From Helicobacter bilis (GTDB lineage: Bacteria > Campylobacterota > Campylobacteria > Campylobacterales > Helicobacteraceae), in NCBI RefSeq assembly GCF_001999985.1, contig NZ_CP019645.1:1-64000 (forward strand): a stretch of DNA of 64,000 nucleotides, written 5' to 3'. Both the position numbers and the translations under genes were made by a program. The notes beneath the pieces were generated by a model. The model was not told the DNA's origin, made no database searches, and saw nothing but the letters and a program-made list of their open reading frames with translations. Shown here piece by piece: positions 16,360-28,421 of the stretch (positions are counted from its first letter, which is position 1; each line of letters opens with the position of its first letter).

Positions 16360-17584
16360 TTTTTGCTAAATTTCAAGTTTCTTTGCTTCTGTATTATTAG
16401 TTTTATTTAGATATTGATAACCTTTTGCTTATTCATAATACTTATCTTGGTTTTGCATATCCCTTGCTACCTATTTTTTTGCAATTTATGTTGACTCATA
16501 TATGACACATTTAAATTAAAACAAACATATTCTGTCTTTAATGATTGTCAAAATGTGATAAAACTTTAAAATACACTCTGCATTTTACATAAATATAGGA
16601 GTTTATTTTCTGACATACTCTATGCAGACTATGAGCTAGAAAAATTTAGGTTTAAGATCCAAATATTGATTTTAGGGTATAAGGTGAAACATATATACAG
16701 GCTATTTAGAATCTAAAAATCTGCATACACCATTACCCAAATCAAAAGATTCTAACCCCTTGATACCAGCTATATTTTTACAATATGCACCACAACTAGT
16801 ACATGGAAACCCTACATTATAAATCTCTTTCATATCATAACCTTATAGAGTAATCAACGCTCTACCTTGAGTAGCGAGATAATACGGCTTTAATTCATTC
16901 TCCATAGATTAATGCGTGGTTTTTGTAAGATTAAAAACTTTTATCATATCTTCAATTATTCTTTTTTCTTCTGGGTGGATTATTATCCACATGCACGACA
17001 TACCCTGCAAATACTAATGCCATAGATTCCAATAATATAATGCGGTTGGCTTTGTGGCTTTGCTATTTTTATAACTTTTATCATAGCTAATATCAATAAG
17101 TCGCAATCACTGCTTTTGTGTATCAAAAAAAGTCATTGTTACTCCATGCAAGATTGATGTGCTATTTCCAAAAATACCACTTTTTCGTCTTTTTCAAGTA
17201 GATTTAAAAGCATGCTAAACTCATAAAAAATAATCTGTCAAAAATAAGTCTTGTAGATTAGTTAAGCTACATGCAACTTTAACATAAGGCAGAGAACGAC
17301 TTGATAAGATTATGTAAAATATTATGAGACACTGCACTATGCACTAAATGGAGTTGCAACCGAATCTTCGCACTACAAAACAATATTATTAGTTTATGCC
17401 ATAACTATTGGTGCATGTAAGAAATGAAAGGGAACATAAATACAGAATATACAAAGAGTATTTGAGATATGCAAAGCTACAGCCTAGAATCTAGAGAGAA
17501 ACTAAGGGAAAAACACCTTGCTGTGGTTGCGAAACCAAAATCTCAAATATATAAGAAGTTAGCTAAAAATTATCTCAAGGTCCA
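16360..17584. other. Long region without intact gene; contains decayed coding sequence
   Basis: About 1.2 kb separates the ZorAB-like operon from rpsU. I see broken minus-strand coding at about 16700-17170 and a 44-codon plus-strand frame at 17469-17603 that runs into the 3' end of rpsU. No RNA gene or terminator is convincing. Confidence 0.5.
16702..16833 (-). pseudogene. Truncated YkgJ-like cysteine-cluster protein remnant
   Basis: A 43-codon frame starts at ATG 16833 (MKEIYNVGFPCTSCGAYCKN) and contains a later GNGVCRFLDSK before TAG. This is the start of the small YkgJ-family metal-binding proteins, which normally continue for 50 or more residues with further cysteines. Here a stop follows LDSK and nothing recognisable continues. 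The usual CC pair is YC. Upstream on the same strand (about 16860-17170) lie fragments such as HPEEKRIIEDMIKVFNLTKT and KPYYLATQGRALITL, split by stops and frame changes. I read the whole stretch as decayed genes; the identity of the upstream fragments is unknown. Confidence 0.45.
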
Positions 17585-17797
17585 TTACAGACGAGATTCA
17601 TAGCGTCTTAACATATAAAGTCGCTTTAACATTTTTTTCTTAGCGTTGATTTTGCGTTTTTTGCGTTGCTCTGTTGCAGATTCAAAGAATCTTCTTGAGC
17701 GGCATTCTGTTACGATAAGATTTCTATCAGCTTGTTTTTTGAATCTTCTGTATGCTTCATCAAAAGTTTCGACTTCTTTTACTTTAATTCCCGGCAT
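17585..17797 (-). CDS. rpsU: 30S ribosomal protein S21
   Basis: The 70-residue basic protein matches bacterial S21 throughout: [19 protein letters not shown] at the start, [18 protein letters not shown] in the middle and [18 protein letters not shown] at the end. S21 joins the small subunit near the anti-Shine-Dalgarno region and aids initiation. The frame can be extended to a GTG at 17809, but family length and the conserved MPGIKV support the ATG at 17797. The gene stands alone on the minus strand. Confidence 0.95.
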   Translation of the reverse strand: MPGIKVKEVETFDEAYRRFKKQADRNLIVTECRSRRFFESATEQRKKRKINAKKKMLKRLYMLRRYESRL

Positions 17798-17922
17798 GTT
17801 ATCACCCACTTTCTTTTAAGATTAAAAAATTTGATTGTATCAAAAAATTATTAATAAATATAAATGTTTTTTGATTTTATGCTAAAAACGATTTATTTAT
17901 GCAACTATTACACAATTATAAA

Positions 17923-20039
<2,117 letters not shown>

Positions 20040-20084
20040 ATTTCGCCTTTTATCTTTAAGCAAACTCGCAATTACAAAGCCTTA

Positions 20085-20090
20085 ATTATA
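20085..20090 (-). promoter_or_regulatory. Candidate extended -10 for the hisZ-purA operon
   Basis: The minus strand reads TTAGCTATAATTAAGG, with TATAAT about 46 bases before the ATG at 20039. Confidence 0.5.
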
Positions 20091-20159
20091 GCTAATACTT
20101 GATAAACAACGCCATTTTTTAGAATCTAAAATTATGCCCTAAACCCCCATGGTCTATCT

Positions 20160-20203
20160 GGATTTAACATGAGATATAGATTTCTATGTCTCATGTTAAA
20201 TCC
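20160..20203. repeat. 44-base near-perfect palindrome
   Basis: The left arm (20160-20176, beginning GGATTTAACATGAGATA) pairs with the right arm (20187-20203) with one mismatch. The central 10 bases (TAGATTTCTA) are themselves self-complementary. As RNA this would be an almost uninterrupted hairpin of about 20 base pairs. No T-run follows on the plus strand. It lies between the purA operon promoter and the end of cysK. Confidence 0.85.
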
Positions 20204-20442
20204 ATTCAAATAGCACAAAAACTTCAACTAAAGTAAAACTATAAAATACACACATGCCCCAACATAAAGTTATATAAACCCATCATCATAGCCACATTTA
20301 TATGAAAATTTATATTTAAGATTCCATGAAACCATCCACTCAGAGTTTCAATACACATAAAAATACCCATTTGAGATATATAATCTCACAAATCTTTTAT
20401 GTCATAAGCGAAGTAACGAAAGATTCTAAAAAGCCCTTAAGA
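20204..20442. other. Remainder of the cysK-hisZ intergenic region
   Basis: AT-rich sequence with no coding signal seen on either strand. It lies just downstream of cysK (minus) and may contain its terminator; the palindrome at 20160-20203 is the only strong structure nearby. Confidence 0.4.
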
Positions 20443-21366
20443 TTATTCTCCACCTTCAAATAGCTCTGTTGAGAGATAACGCTCACCAGTGTCATTTAGC
20501 ATTGTAAGAATGTTTGCATTTGGATATTTTTTCGCTAATATTTTTGCTGCATACACATTTGCCCCACTTGATATGCCTACAAGTAAGCCTTCTTTTGAAG
20601 CAATAGTTCTTGCCATACCAAATGCCTCTTCATTTGTTACTTGCAATATTTCATTGAAAATTTTTGTATCAAGGATTGAGGGCACAAATCCCGCACCAAT
20701 GCCTTGAATCTTATGTGGAGCAGGCACACCACCACTTAGCACAGGGGAGCTTGCAGGTTCTACAGCTACAATATGTATATCTTTATACTTTTCTTTTAAA
20801 ACACTGCCAATACCAGTTAGGCTACCACCAGTGCCAACACCTGCTACAAATATATCAATAGAAGTGTCTTTAAAAGATTCTAAAATCTCTTTTGCGGTTG
20901 TTTCCTTATGGATTGCTACATTTGCTTTATTGTCGAATTGATTAAGGCTTAAAGAGTTTTTATAAGTATTACGCAACTCTTCTGCACGCTCTAATGCGCC
21001 TTTCATGCCTTTTTCTGGTGCGGTTAGCTCTATCTTTGCACCAAGTGCTGCCATAACCTTTCTTCTCTCAATACTCATTGAGCTTGGCATAACAATGATT
21101 AGTCGCAGTCCAAGAGACGCACATACACCCGCTAAGCCAACGCCCGTATTTCCGCTTGTAGCTTCAACAATCGTAGTATTTTGCGTGATTGTCCCGTGTT
21201 TCATGCCATCAAAGATCATTGCCATAGCGATTCTATCTTTGATTGAACTATTAGGATTCATAAATTCGCATTTACCGAATATATTTGCCCCAAACTTTTG
21301 AGAAAGCTTATTCAACTTTATAACTGGTGTTTTGCCTATAAGTTCTGTTACATTTTGTGCTATCAT
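20443..21366 (-). CDS. cysK: Cysteine synthase A (O-acetylserine sulfhydrylase)
   Basis: The 307-residue PLP enzyme makes cysteine from O-acetylserine and sulfide. Visible family motifs are LIGKTPVIKLNKLS at the start, the PLP lysine at residue 43 in NSSIKDRIAMAMI, the EATSGNTGVGLAG loop, the phosphate-binding GTGGSLTGIG and IQGIGAGFVP. The C-terminal NDTGERYLSTELF matches CysK rather than CysM. The longer frame from 21396 is unlikely; the ATG at 21366 (MIAQNV) has GTGGAG upstream. The gene is divergent from acnB and has its own TATAAT. Confidence 0.95.
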   Translation of the reverse strand: MIAQNVTELIGKTPVIKLNKLSQKFGANIFGKCEFMNPNSSIKDRIAMAMIFDGMKHGTITQNTTIVEATSGNTGVGLAGVCASLGLRLIIVMPSSMSIERRKVMAALGAKIELTAPEKGMKGALERAEELRNTYKNSLSLNQFDNKANVAIHKETTAKEILESFKDTSIDIFVAGVGTGGSLTGIGSVLKEKYKDIHIVAVEPASSPVLSGGVPAPHKIQGIGAGFVPSILDTKIFNEILQVTNEEAFGMARTIASKEGLLVGISSGANVYAAKILAKKYPNANILTMLNDTGERYLSTELFEGGE

Positions 21367-21425
21367 GATAAAAACTCCACTTGTAGTGATATGCAACCAC
21401 TAATTTCCCGATGTTATGTGCTAAG

Positions 21426-21431
21426 ATTATA
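21426..21431 (-). promoter_or_regulatory. Extended -10 promoter of cysK
   Basis: The minus strand reads GTTGCTATAATC, giving TGC-TATAAT about 60 bases before the cysK ATG. Confidence 0.55.
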
Positions 21432-21496
21432 GCAACTTAAAGTTAATAATGTTTGCTTATGCAAGTATTAATTAAGTGTCAATTTAAGGAGACATC

Positions 21497-24070
21497 ATGG
21501 GTATGGAAAATTTTGTGAAAGAATATGAAAACAATGTTGCAGAAAGAAGTAAGGAGGGTGTGCCACCACTAGCTTTAAATATCGCACAGACAAAGCAGGT
21601 AATTGAGATTCTAAAAGGTAGTGATGAGACTAACAAGGCTTTTTGTAAGGATTTACTTGCTAATCGCATTAATCCGGGCGTTGATGATTCAGCAAAGCTT
21701 AAGGCAGAGTTTTTAGGCAATATCGCAAATGGCACAGAAAAATGCAGCGTAATAAATAGTATAGAAGCTACAAAGCTACTTGGCACAATGCTTGGCGGAT
21801 ATAATGTCCCCTATCTTGTTAAGCTTATAGAATCTAGTGATAGTGCGGTTGCAAAAGAAGCAGCAAATGCACTTAAACATACACTTTTAGTCTATGATAC
21901 ATTTGATACTATCGCAAATATGAGTAAGACAAACGCCCTTGCGAAAGAGATTATAGAATCTTGGGCAAATGCAGAGTGGTTTCTCTCAAAGCCGAAATTG
22001 CAAGATGAAATCAAACTTGTTGTATTAAAAATCGATGGCGAAACAAATACCGATGACTTAAGTCCTGCAAGTGATGCTTTTACGCGAAGTGATATTCCCT
22101 TGCATGCTAAAGCTATGCTAAAAAGCCGCATAGAAAATTATGAATCTCGCATAGAAAACATTAAAAAAATCGCAAAAGATAATAACGCAAGCGTAGTATA
22201 TGTAGGCGATGTCGTAGGCACTGGAAGCAGTCGAAAGTCTGCTTGTAACTCTATTGTATGGCATTTTGGCAATGAGATTCCTTATGTGCCAAATAAAAAG
22301 AGTGGTGGCTTTGTTATAGGTAGTATTATCGCCCCTATTTTCTTTGCGACATGTGAGGATAGCGGCTGTTTGCCTATCATTGCTAATGTGGATTCTTTGA
22401 AAGAAGGCGATATTATTACGCTAAAGCCTTATAGTGGTGAGATTCTAAAAGATTCTAAAGTGGTAAGCACATTTAGCTTAAGCCCTGTTACTATCATTGA
22501 TGAAATACGGGCAGGTGGAAGAATCCCCCTTATCATTGGGAGAGGCTTAACAAATAGGGCAAGAAAGTTTTTAGGCTTAGAAGAATCAAAAGAATTCGCA
22601 CAAGCAGAAAAACCACAGAAAAGCACAAAAGGCTACACTCTAGCGCAAAAAATGGTAGGCATCGCATGTGGCAAAGATGGAGTAAGACCGGGTGAGTATT
22701 GCGAACCAAAAGCAACAACGGTAGGATCTCAAGATACCACCGGTGCGATGACAAGAGATGAAGTAAAAGAGTTAGCAAGTCTTAAATTTAGTGCTGATTT
22801 TGTTATGCAAAGCTTCTGTCATACTGCAGCTTATCCAAAACCAGCCGATGTAAGCTTGCAGGCTACTTTACCAGACTTTATGACAAGTCGCGGTGGTGTT
22901 GCCTTGCGTCCAAAAGATGGCGTTATTCACTCTTGGCTCAATAGATTCTGTTTGCCAGACACAGTTGGCACAGGTGGAGATTCTCACACTCGCTTTCCTA
23001 TTGGTATAAGTTTCCCTGCGGGTAGTGGGCTTGTTGCATTTGCCGCGGTTACAGGGTCTATGCCGCTTAATATGCCAGAATCTGTTTTAGTGCGTTTCAA
23101 AGGGAAGCTAAATCCGGGCATTACGCTAAGAGATTTAGTGAATGCTATCCCTTATTATGCGATTAAGCAAGGGCTTTTAACCGTGCCAAAACAAAATAAA
23201 AAGAATATCTTTAGCGGTAGGATTCTAGAGATTGAAGGGCTTGAAGATATTAAGGTGGAACAAGCATTTGAGCTAAGTGATGCGAGTGCTGAGAGAAGTG
23301 CAGCAGCTTGCACCATTACGCTAAATAAAGAGCCTATTATTGAGTATTTGGAATCTAATATTGCCCTTATTGATGCGATGATAAAAGATGGCTATGGCAG
23401 TGCAGAAACCTTGAAAAGAAGAGCAGAAAAAATGCGAGAGTGGATTAATAATCCCGTGCTATTAAGAGCGGATAAAGACGCGGAATATGCAGCTGTTATT
23501 GAGATTGATTTAAATGAGATTAAAGATCCTATCCTTGCATGTCCTAATGACCCAGATGATGTAGCAACTTTGAGTGAGATTTTAGCTGATCCAAAACGAC
23601 CAAAAAATATTGATGAAGTCTTTATTGGTAGCTGTATGACAAATATCGGGCATTTCAGGGCGTTTGGTGAGATTATGAAAAATGAAGGGCAAAGTGTTAC
23701 TAGAACTTGGCTTGTGCCACCGACAAAAATGGATTCTAAGCAGTTAAGCGATGAGGGATATTTCTCTCTCTTTGGTGCGGCGGGTGCTAGGATTGAAGTG
23801 CCGGGCTGTAGCCTTTGCATGGGGAATCAAGCCCGTGTAAAGGATAATGCAGTAGTATTCTCTACATCAACCAGAAACTTTGATAACCGCATGGGTAAAG
23901 GCGCACAAGTTTATCTAGGCAGTGCAGAGCTAGGGGCAGTATGTGCGAAGCTTGGACGCTTACCAAAACTTGAAGAATATCTACAAATCGTGCCACAAAA
24001 ACTAGGCGAGAATACAAACAAAGTGTATAAATACTTAGAGTTTGATAAGATAAAAGATTTTGCTTTGTAG
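21497..24070 (+). CDS. acnB: Aconitate hydratase B
   Basis: AcnB interconverts citrate and isocitrate in the TCA cycle and is the only aconitase in Helicobacter. At 857 residues it matches family length. The N-terminal HEAT-like domain (to about 155) is followed by the swivelling domain ([21 protein letters not shown], then [13 protein letters not shown]). The catalytic part has [25 protein letters not shown] in its middle, and the cluster cysteines appear in [12 protein letters not shown] and [10 protein letters not shown]. Apo-AcnB can bind mRNA in some bacteria. The ATG has an excellent AAGGAG seven bases upstream. It is a single-gene unit. Confidence 0.97.
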   Translation: MGMENFVKEYENNVAERSKEGVPPLALNIAQTKQVIEILKGSDETNKAFCKDLLANRINPGVDDSAKLKAEFLGNIANGTEKCSVINSIEATKLLGTMLGGYNVPYLVKLIESSDSAVAKEAANALKHTLLVYDTFDTIANMSKTNALAKEIIESWANAEWFLSKPKLQDEIKLVVLKIDGETNTDDLSPASDAFTRSDIPLHAKAMLKSRIENYESRIENIKKIAKDNNASVVYVGDVVGTGSSRKSACNSIVWHFGNEIPYVPNKKSGGFVIGSIIAPIFFATCEDSGCLPIIANVDSLKEGDIITLKPYSGEILKDSKVVSTFSLSPVTIIDEIRAGGRIPLIIGRGLTNRARKFLGLEESKEFAQAEKPQKSTKGYTLAQKMVGIACGKDGVRPGEYCEPKATTVGSQDTTGAMTRDEVKELASLKFSADFVMQSFCHTAAYPKPADVSLQATLPDFMTSRGGVALRPKDGVIHSWLNRFCLPDTVGTGGDSHTRFPIGISFPAGSGLVAFAAVTGSMPLNMPESVLVRFKGKLNPGITLRDLVNAIPYYAIKQGLLTVPKQNKKNIFSGRILEIEGLEDIKVEQAFELSDASAERSAAACTITLNKEPIIEYLESNIALIDAMIKDGYGSAETLKRRAEKMREWINNPVLLRADKDAEYAAVIEIDLNEIKDPILACPNDPDDVATLSEILADPKRPKNIDEVFIGSCMTNIGHFRAFGEIMKNEGQSVTRTWLVPPTKMDSKQLSDEGYFSLFGAAGARIEVPGCSLCMGNQARVKDNAVVFSTSTRNFDNRMGKGAQVYLGSAELGAVCAKLGRLPKLEEYLQIVPQKLGENTNKVYKYLEFDKIKDFAL

Positions 24071-24607
24071 GACATTTTGTTGTTTTGAAGTTTTGCGGGG
24101 TGTTGCAAGATTGCATACTCTGCCGCAAGGCTTTACATATTATTCTGCATTTTTTTACTATACAAAGTTTTCTAGCGAGATGGGCTTAGAAAGCTTTGTT
24201 TGTGAAACCTTTTATTCTTAATAGAATCTAGTTTCTAGCTTACCAACCAAAAAAACTCTAACTTCCAATAAAGTTATAGCTATTTTCAAGCGTTATATTC
24301 GTTAAAAACTATGGGAATTCCATTGTTGAAAAATAAGGATATGAAATCTAAATTTGTATAGAGTAGTATAGGATAAAAGGTTGTTGCCGTAATAGGCATA
24401 TCCATAAACGACAAGTGTTATAACAACTGGGGCTTTATATATTGCATATAAAAACTATACAAGACTAATCTACCAATCTCATGCATGTGAAGCAGTAGAT
24501 AAAAGATGTATAAATATATCAAACTGCAACCTATCTTGCAAGACATACTATGCCTAAATATCTAGATTCCAACACTAAGGCTCACTTGCAAACAAGCTGT
24601 GTATATA
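24071..24607. other. Convergent intergenic region without recognised gene
   Basis: About 540 bases lie between the convergent ends of acnB and ccmA. Short minus-strand frames near 23.9-24.1 kb are shadows of acnB. No hairpin with a T-run, RNA gene or repeat stands out. Confidence 0.5.
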
Positions 24608-25036
24608 TCACTTTTTTAGCTCAATGCTAGATTGTGGTTTTTGTGCATCACTTAATAGCTTTACATCTTTATTATTGTTGCTTTTAGATTGTCCAAGGAA
24701 CATACCTTTCTTCTCAATCACAAGCTCATCTGATGTGATTGTGCCCTCCAATCTGCCATTTGCTAGAATCTCAATCGCCTTTGCCTCGACATTGCCTGTA
24801 ATCTTGCCACTAACAATAACTTTTTGCGCGAAAACATCGCCTATAATAATTCCAGTTTTACCCACCATGACGGTATTTTTAGAGTGGATAACGCCCTCAA
24901 ACTCTCCATCTGTGTGAAAATGGCAATCTGTGTGTATCTCGCCTTTAAACTTCGTATTGACTGCAATTATTGTTGCAGCGCCTCCTGTTGTTTCCTTCCC
25001 ATTAGATTGTTTATTATCTGAAGCAAAGAATGCCAT
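24608..25036 (-). CDS. ccmA: Bactofilin CcmA, curved-cell-shape determinant
   Basis: The 142-residue protein has the bactofilin core, a beta-helix of short repeats: TKFKGEIHTDCHFHTDGEFEG, then VHSKNTVMVGKTGIIIGDVF, KVIVSGKITGNVEAKAIEI and GRLEGTITSDELVIE. Flexible tails flank it. In H. pylori CcmA polymerises and, with Csd1 and Csd2, shapes the helical cell. Here its first 70 bases overlap the end of csd1, in another frame, and its own AAAGGAG lies inside csd1. Gene order and overlap agree with H. pylori. The C-terminal tail carries an unusually Asn/Lys-rich stretch. Confidence 0.93.
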   Translation of the reverse strand: MAFFASDNKQSNGKETTGGAATIIAVNTKFKGEIHTDCHFHTDGEFEGVIHSKNTVMVGKTGIIIGDVFAQKVIVSGKITGNVEAKAIEILANGRLEGTITSDELVIEKKGMFLGQSKSNNNKDVKLLSDAQKPQSSIELKK

Positions 25037-25911
25037 GATATTCTCCTTTCTCTTTCAAAAATAAGGTCAAAATTTTGCATGTTCCAATGCACGAAATTCA
25101 TAGGATCAATAGGTTGCCCTAAAAATCGTATTTCATAGTGCAGGTGGGGACCCGTACTAGCTCCTGAAGAGCCAGTAAGCGCCACCAGCTGCCCTTTTTT
25201 TACAAATTGCCCCCTTTGCACCTTAATATCATTTAAATGTGCATAATATGTTCTAAATCCAAATGAATGGGAAATCTTTACAAGTTTCCCATAACCACCA
25301 TTTCCGCTACTACTCGCCCAATCTACAACACCATCAGCAGTTGCATATACAGGCGTATTCATTGGAGCTACCATATCAGCCCCAGTATGTATATGATAAA
25401 TGTGTAAAATAGGGTGATAACGCTTTCCATAAGGGGCAGACAAACGATAGTCGATATTAATGGGGCTACCATTAGGGATAAATTTCATAATAAAAGTTTT
25501 TTGCAACGCAGTAATTGAGGCTGTATCCATTCTATCTAATAGATTTAGGTCAGCATTATCTAATAAGGCTATTGTATCTGTTAGATTTTTATTCGTGCCA
25601 ACAACATTTTCTATATCTTCAAATCTATCGCCAACAAGGGCAATTTCCTCATCTTTTTCTTGCAATGCTTCATTTAGCTTCTCGTTGTGTTGTTGCATAC
25701 TTGCAAATTCACTCATAAGATGAGTATGTCTTAATTGCATATTATGTATTTCTTTCCGTATCACAACAATACTGATATAGGCAAACAAGCCTAAAGTAAG
25801 CAAAAAGACGAATAAATACGCACCAACTTGGCGAAATATCATATCAACATTGATAAACTTCGATCCATTTAGATCTGTAATCATAATGACAAGACGCTTA
25901 TTTGCATTCAT
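24967..25911 (-). CDS. csd1: M23 peptidoglycan endopeptidase Csd1
   Basis: The 314-residue protein has a short cytosolic start, one membrane helix at about 25-48, a coiled coil (about 50-110) and a C-terminal LytM/M23 domain. The zinc-site motifs are intact: HTGADMVAP (HxxxD) and GPHLHYEIRF (HxH). In H. pylori Csd1 trims tetra-pentapeptide crosslinks and pairs with Csd2 and CcmA to set helical shape. The ATG at 25911 overlaps the csd2 stop by one base (TGATG). A GTG three bases earlier is an alternative. AAGGCGG lies upstream, so expression is coupled to csd2. Confidence 0.92.
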   Translation of the reverse strand: MNANKRLVIMITDLNGSKFINVDMIFRQVGAYLFVFLLTLGLFAYISIVVIRKEIHNMQLRHTHLMSEFASMQQHNEKLNEALQEKDEEIALVGDRFEDIENVVGTNKNLTDTIALLDNADLNLLDRMDTASITALQKTFIMKFIPNGSPINIDYRLSAPYGKRYHPILHIYHIHTGADMVAPMNTPVYATADGVVDWASSSGNGGYGKLVKISHSFGFRTYYAHLNDIKVQRGQFVKKGQLVALTGSSGASTGPHLHYEIRFLGQPIDPMNFVHWNMQNFDLIFERERRISWHSLLQIINNLMGRKQQEALQQ

Positions 25912-27023
25912 CACATACCGCCTTGTTTTGCTTCTGCGTATCGTTGTGATATAATACTCTTTATAGAATCTTGCATATTGTTAGGATTGCGTGTAACTTT
26001 AGAATCTAATGATTCTTTTGTAATATTCAATCTTTCTGTTTGTTGCAAACTTCCTTCATCAAGGGCAAAATGAGAAGACATATCATTCAGCTTTGCAATA
26101 TCGTTTAACGCCCACATAAGACTATGCATATCTATATTTGCATTTTTTTCAACATTAAAAATAGATTGAAAATTCTGCGTATCCCAATCAATAAAGGATA
26201 GTGTATCTAAACCTTGACTTAGGAATCTCACTTCATAATACAAGCTTGTATGATTTTTGCCCGGGCTTGAAGTGGTGTAACCTATAATATCACCCCTACT
26301 TACAAAATCGCCAACTTTTACCGCTATCCTATCAAGGTTTGTATAAGCACTACTAAAGCCTAACACATGCGAAAGTCTTACGATATTGCCATATCCATAT
26401 CTTTGATTGCCATCGCGTGTAGATTCTACCAAGCCATCAGCTGTTGCATACACCGGCTCACTTTTGCTTGTATAATAGTCATATCCTGTATTGCCACCAT
26501 GCGTTTGGATTGCTGCATATTGCATATCAATTAACCCATAATCCCTTGCATTTCTCTTTGTTTTATGCTTCATTTCAAACATAGTGAGTGGATTGCCATT
26601 TGGGATAATCTGCAAGATGGTTGCTTTTTGTGTGTCTGGAAGCGCTTGCAAGTCTATATGACTAATGTTAGTTTTATCGTTGTTAAAAGAGTTAAAATTT
26701 ACCATTTTTTCTAAATCTGCAACCCTATCACGCATAGCTTGCAACTCTTCTGTTTTGCTTTGTATATCATCTTGTAAAAAAGCATTTTGCTGATACATGT
26801 CTTGGAATGCTTGATAAGATTCTTGCTTTGCAGTGTTAATATCATCAAGCTGTTCTATAAAAGAAGACATAGCAAAATAACCAAGCACAATCACTACGCA
26901 CAATATAACGCCACCATACATGACGACTTTTTGCATAACCTTTGCCATTGTAAATTGCTTTGAACCATTTTCATCAACTATTGTAATGGTTAAAGTTTGC
27001 TTGATTTTGCCTGTATCTTCCAT
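25911..27023 (-). CDS. csd2: Csd2, catalytically degenerate M23-family partner of Csd1
   Basis: The 370-residue protein has the Csd1 layout: membrane helix at about 33-52, coiled coil about 58-110 and an M23-like fold. The catalytic positions are lost: the HxxxD motif reads HGGNTGYD and the final HxH region reads HTSLYYEVRF. In H. pylori, Csd2 is likewise inactive and stabilises Csd1 as a heterodimer. It has a longer C-terminal tail (about 60 residues, with NITKESLDSKVTRN) than Csd1. It begins 8 bases after folC and is part of folC-csd2-csd1-ccmA. Confidence 0.9.
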   Translation of the reverse strand: MEDTGKIKQTLTITIVDENGSKQFTMAKVMQKVVMYGGVILCVVIVLGYFAMSSFIEQLDDINTAKQESYQAFQDMYQQNAFLQDDIQSKTEELQAMRDRVADLEKMVNFNSFNNDKTNISHIDLQALPDTQKATILQIIPNGNPLTMFEMKHKTKRNARDYGLIDMQYAAIQTHGGNTGYDYYTSKSEPVYATADGLVESTRDGNQRYGYGNIVRLSHVLGFSSAYTNLDRIAVKVGDFVSRGDIIGYTTSSPGKNHTSLYYEVRFLSQGLDTLSFIDWDTQNFQSIFNVEKNANIDMHSLMWALNDIAKLNDMSSHFALDEGSLQQTERLNITKESLDSKVTRNPNNMQDSIKSIISQRYAEAKQGGM

Positions 27024-27031
27024 ACTACCTA

Positions 27032-28282
27032 CTACCCATCATAGCATTGCTTTCCATGCGTGTCATTAAACCACAGCAAAAACTGCTCCACAAGTGAAAA
27101 GCTTCCAAAAATTAAGTATTTGTTATCTTTGTGTAAAACTTTCTCTGATTCTATCAATTTTTTTGGCAATAAGTCAAGTTTAGTTTTATATGGGCAAAAA
27201 AAGCTATAAGGTATGGACATGGAATCTAAAATATTTTCCATTTCTTTAAAATCTATTATACGCGGATTTTCTACCATAAAAATTATTATTTCAATAATAT
27301 GTTCTTTAAAAATACTTAGAATTTCTCTAATCTCTTTGTCTTTATAGCTATTGTAAATAAGCACAAAGGGCATATTGTTAAAATATGATTTTGCGGCAGA
27401 AATAGCAGCATTTGCTGCCATAGTATTATGTCCTACATCAACGACAACATTTGGCAATATAGCATGGAATCTGCCGATAATGTCTAGCTTATTTTTCAGT
27501 AAGGGAATATTGAGTCTTCTTAGCACAAGAGAAGCTAGAGCTAGATTCTCTAGTAAAAAATATGGAATCTTATGTATATTATTATAAGTCTTTATCTCTT
27601 CTGTATGCAAATCCTCTTCACATAAATAAATAATACTTTGTGGCAGGATACGCTTTAGCTCCGTATCATTGACATAAACACTGATATTTTTTATATTTTC
27701 TATGAGTTTTAACACCTCTTTTTCTTGAAAATGTGTAAAAATATCACCCTGTGCCGCACGAAGTTTTGTTAATGCGATAGATTCTAAGGTGTTACCTAGC
27801 ATTTCTTTGTGATCAAGTCCTATGCGAGTAAAAATGCTTATATCATAGCGTAAAATAGAAGTGCTATCAAACTCACCGCCAACTCCAGCTTCCATCACAA
27901 GATAATCACAATCTTGCCCCAAAACAAGTGCTAAAAATGTAGCGTATTCAAAGTAGCTAGCTTCTTGTATAAAAGAAAATTGCTGTAAAAAGTTATGCGC
28001 ATCAAGTAATGCTTGAAGACTTACAATGCCGCTATTTGTATAGAATCTCTCTCTAAAATCAAATACATGCGGTGATGTAAAATGCAAAACTTTATATCCA
28101 GATTCTATAATGCTTTGTGTGATAAATCTCCCCGTGCTACCTTTGCCATTTGTGCCAATAATATGGATATTATAGCTATTCAAACGCAAATGAGGCTGTA
28201 ACAATAAAAATAGCTTTTTTGCTCTTTTGGGATCAAAGACCGCATACTCTTGTGCTTTGGAATCCATGTATTGATATATCAT
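27032..28282 (-). CDS. folC: Folylpolyglutamate/dihydrofolate synthase
   Basis: FolC adds glutamate to dihydropteroate or folates using ATP. The 416-residue Mur-ligase-fold protein has the P-loop IIGTNGKGSTGRF, the folate-site TSPHVFDFRERF, the MEAGVGGEFDSTSI block, GLDHKEMLGNTLESIA and the VVVDVGHNTMAANAA motif that begins the C-terminal domain. It leads the cell-shape operon, a placement also known in H. pylori. The C-terminal part is somewhat short and diverged. The ATG follows a ribosome site AAAGGGC. Confidence 0.9.
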   Translation of the reverse strand: MIYQYMDSKAQEYAVFDPKRAKKLFLLLQPHLRLNSYNIHIIGTNGKGSTGRFITQSIIESGYKVLHFTSPHVFDFRERFYTNSGIVSLQALLDAHNFLQQFSFIQEASYFEYATFLALVLGQDCDYLVMEAGVGGEFDSTSILRYDISIFTRIGLDHKEMLGNTLESIALTKLRAAQGDIFTHFQEKEVLKLIENIKNISVYVNDTELKRILPQSIIYLCEEDLHTEEIKTYNNIHKIPYFLLENLALASLVLRRLNIPLLKNKLDIIGRFHAILPNVVVDVGHNTMAANAAISAAKSYFNNMPFVLIYNSYKDKEIREILSIFKEHIIEIIIFMVENPRIIDFKEMENILDSMSIPYSFFCPYKTKLDLLPKKLIESEKVLHKDNKYLIFGSFSLVEQFLLWFNDTHGKQCYDG

Positions 28283-28421
28283 TTTAGCCCTTTTGTTGTG
28301 CTATTTTTGCCAAAAAGTGTATTCTAGTATGTTTATGTAGGGATTGCCAAATAAGTATATAAGATTCCATTAATATCATATTAGAATCTATTTTTGCGAT
28401 AAAGTTTATGATATTCACTCA

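Noticed and set aside
17521..17545. GGTT-GCGA-AACC hairpin near 17527 as a terminator
   Set aside because: Stem of five pairs with no T-run on either strand; insufficient.
17469..17603. 44-codon plus-strand frame that overlaps the rpsU 3' end
   Set aside because: Its Lys/Leu composition could be real, but there is no clear ribosome site and it overlaps rpsU; left as part of the gap.
21366..21396. Longer cysK frame from 21396
   Set aside because: The start MIAQNV aligns with other CysK proteins and has GTGGAG upstream.
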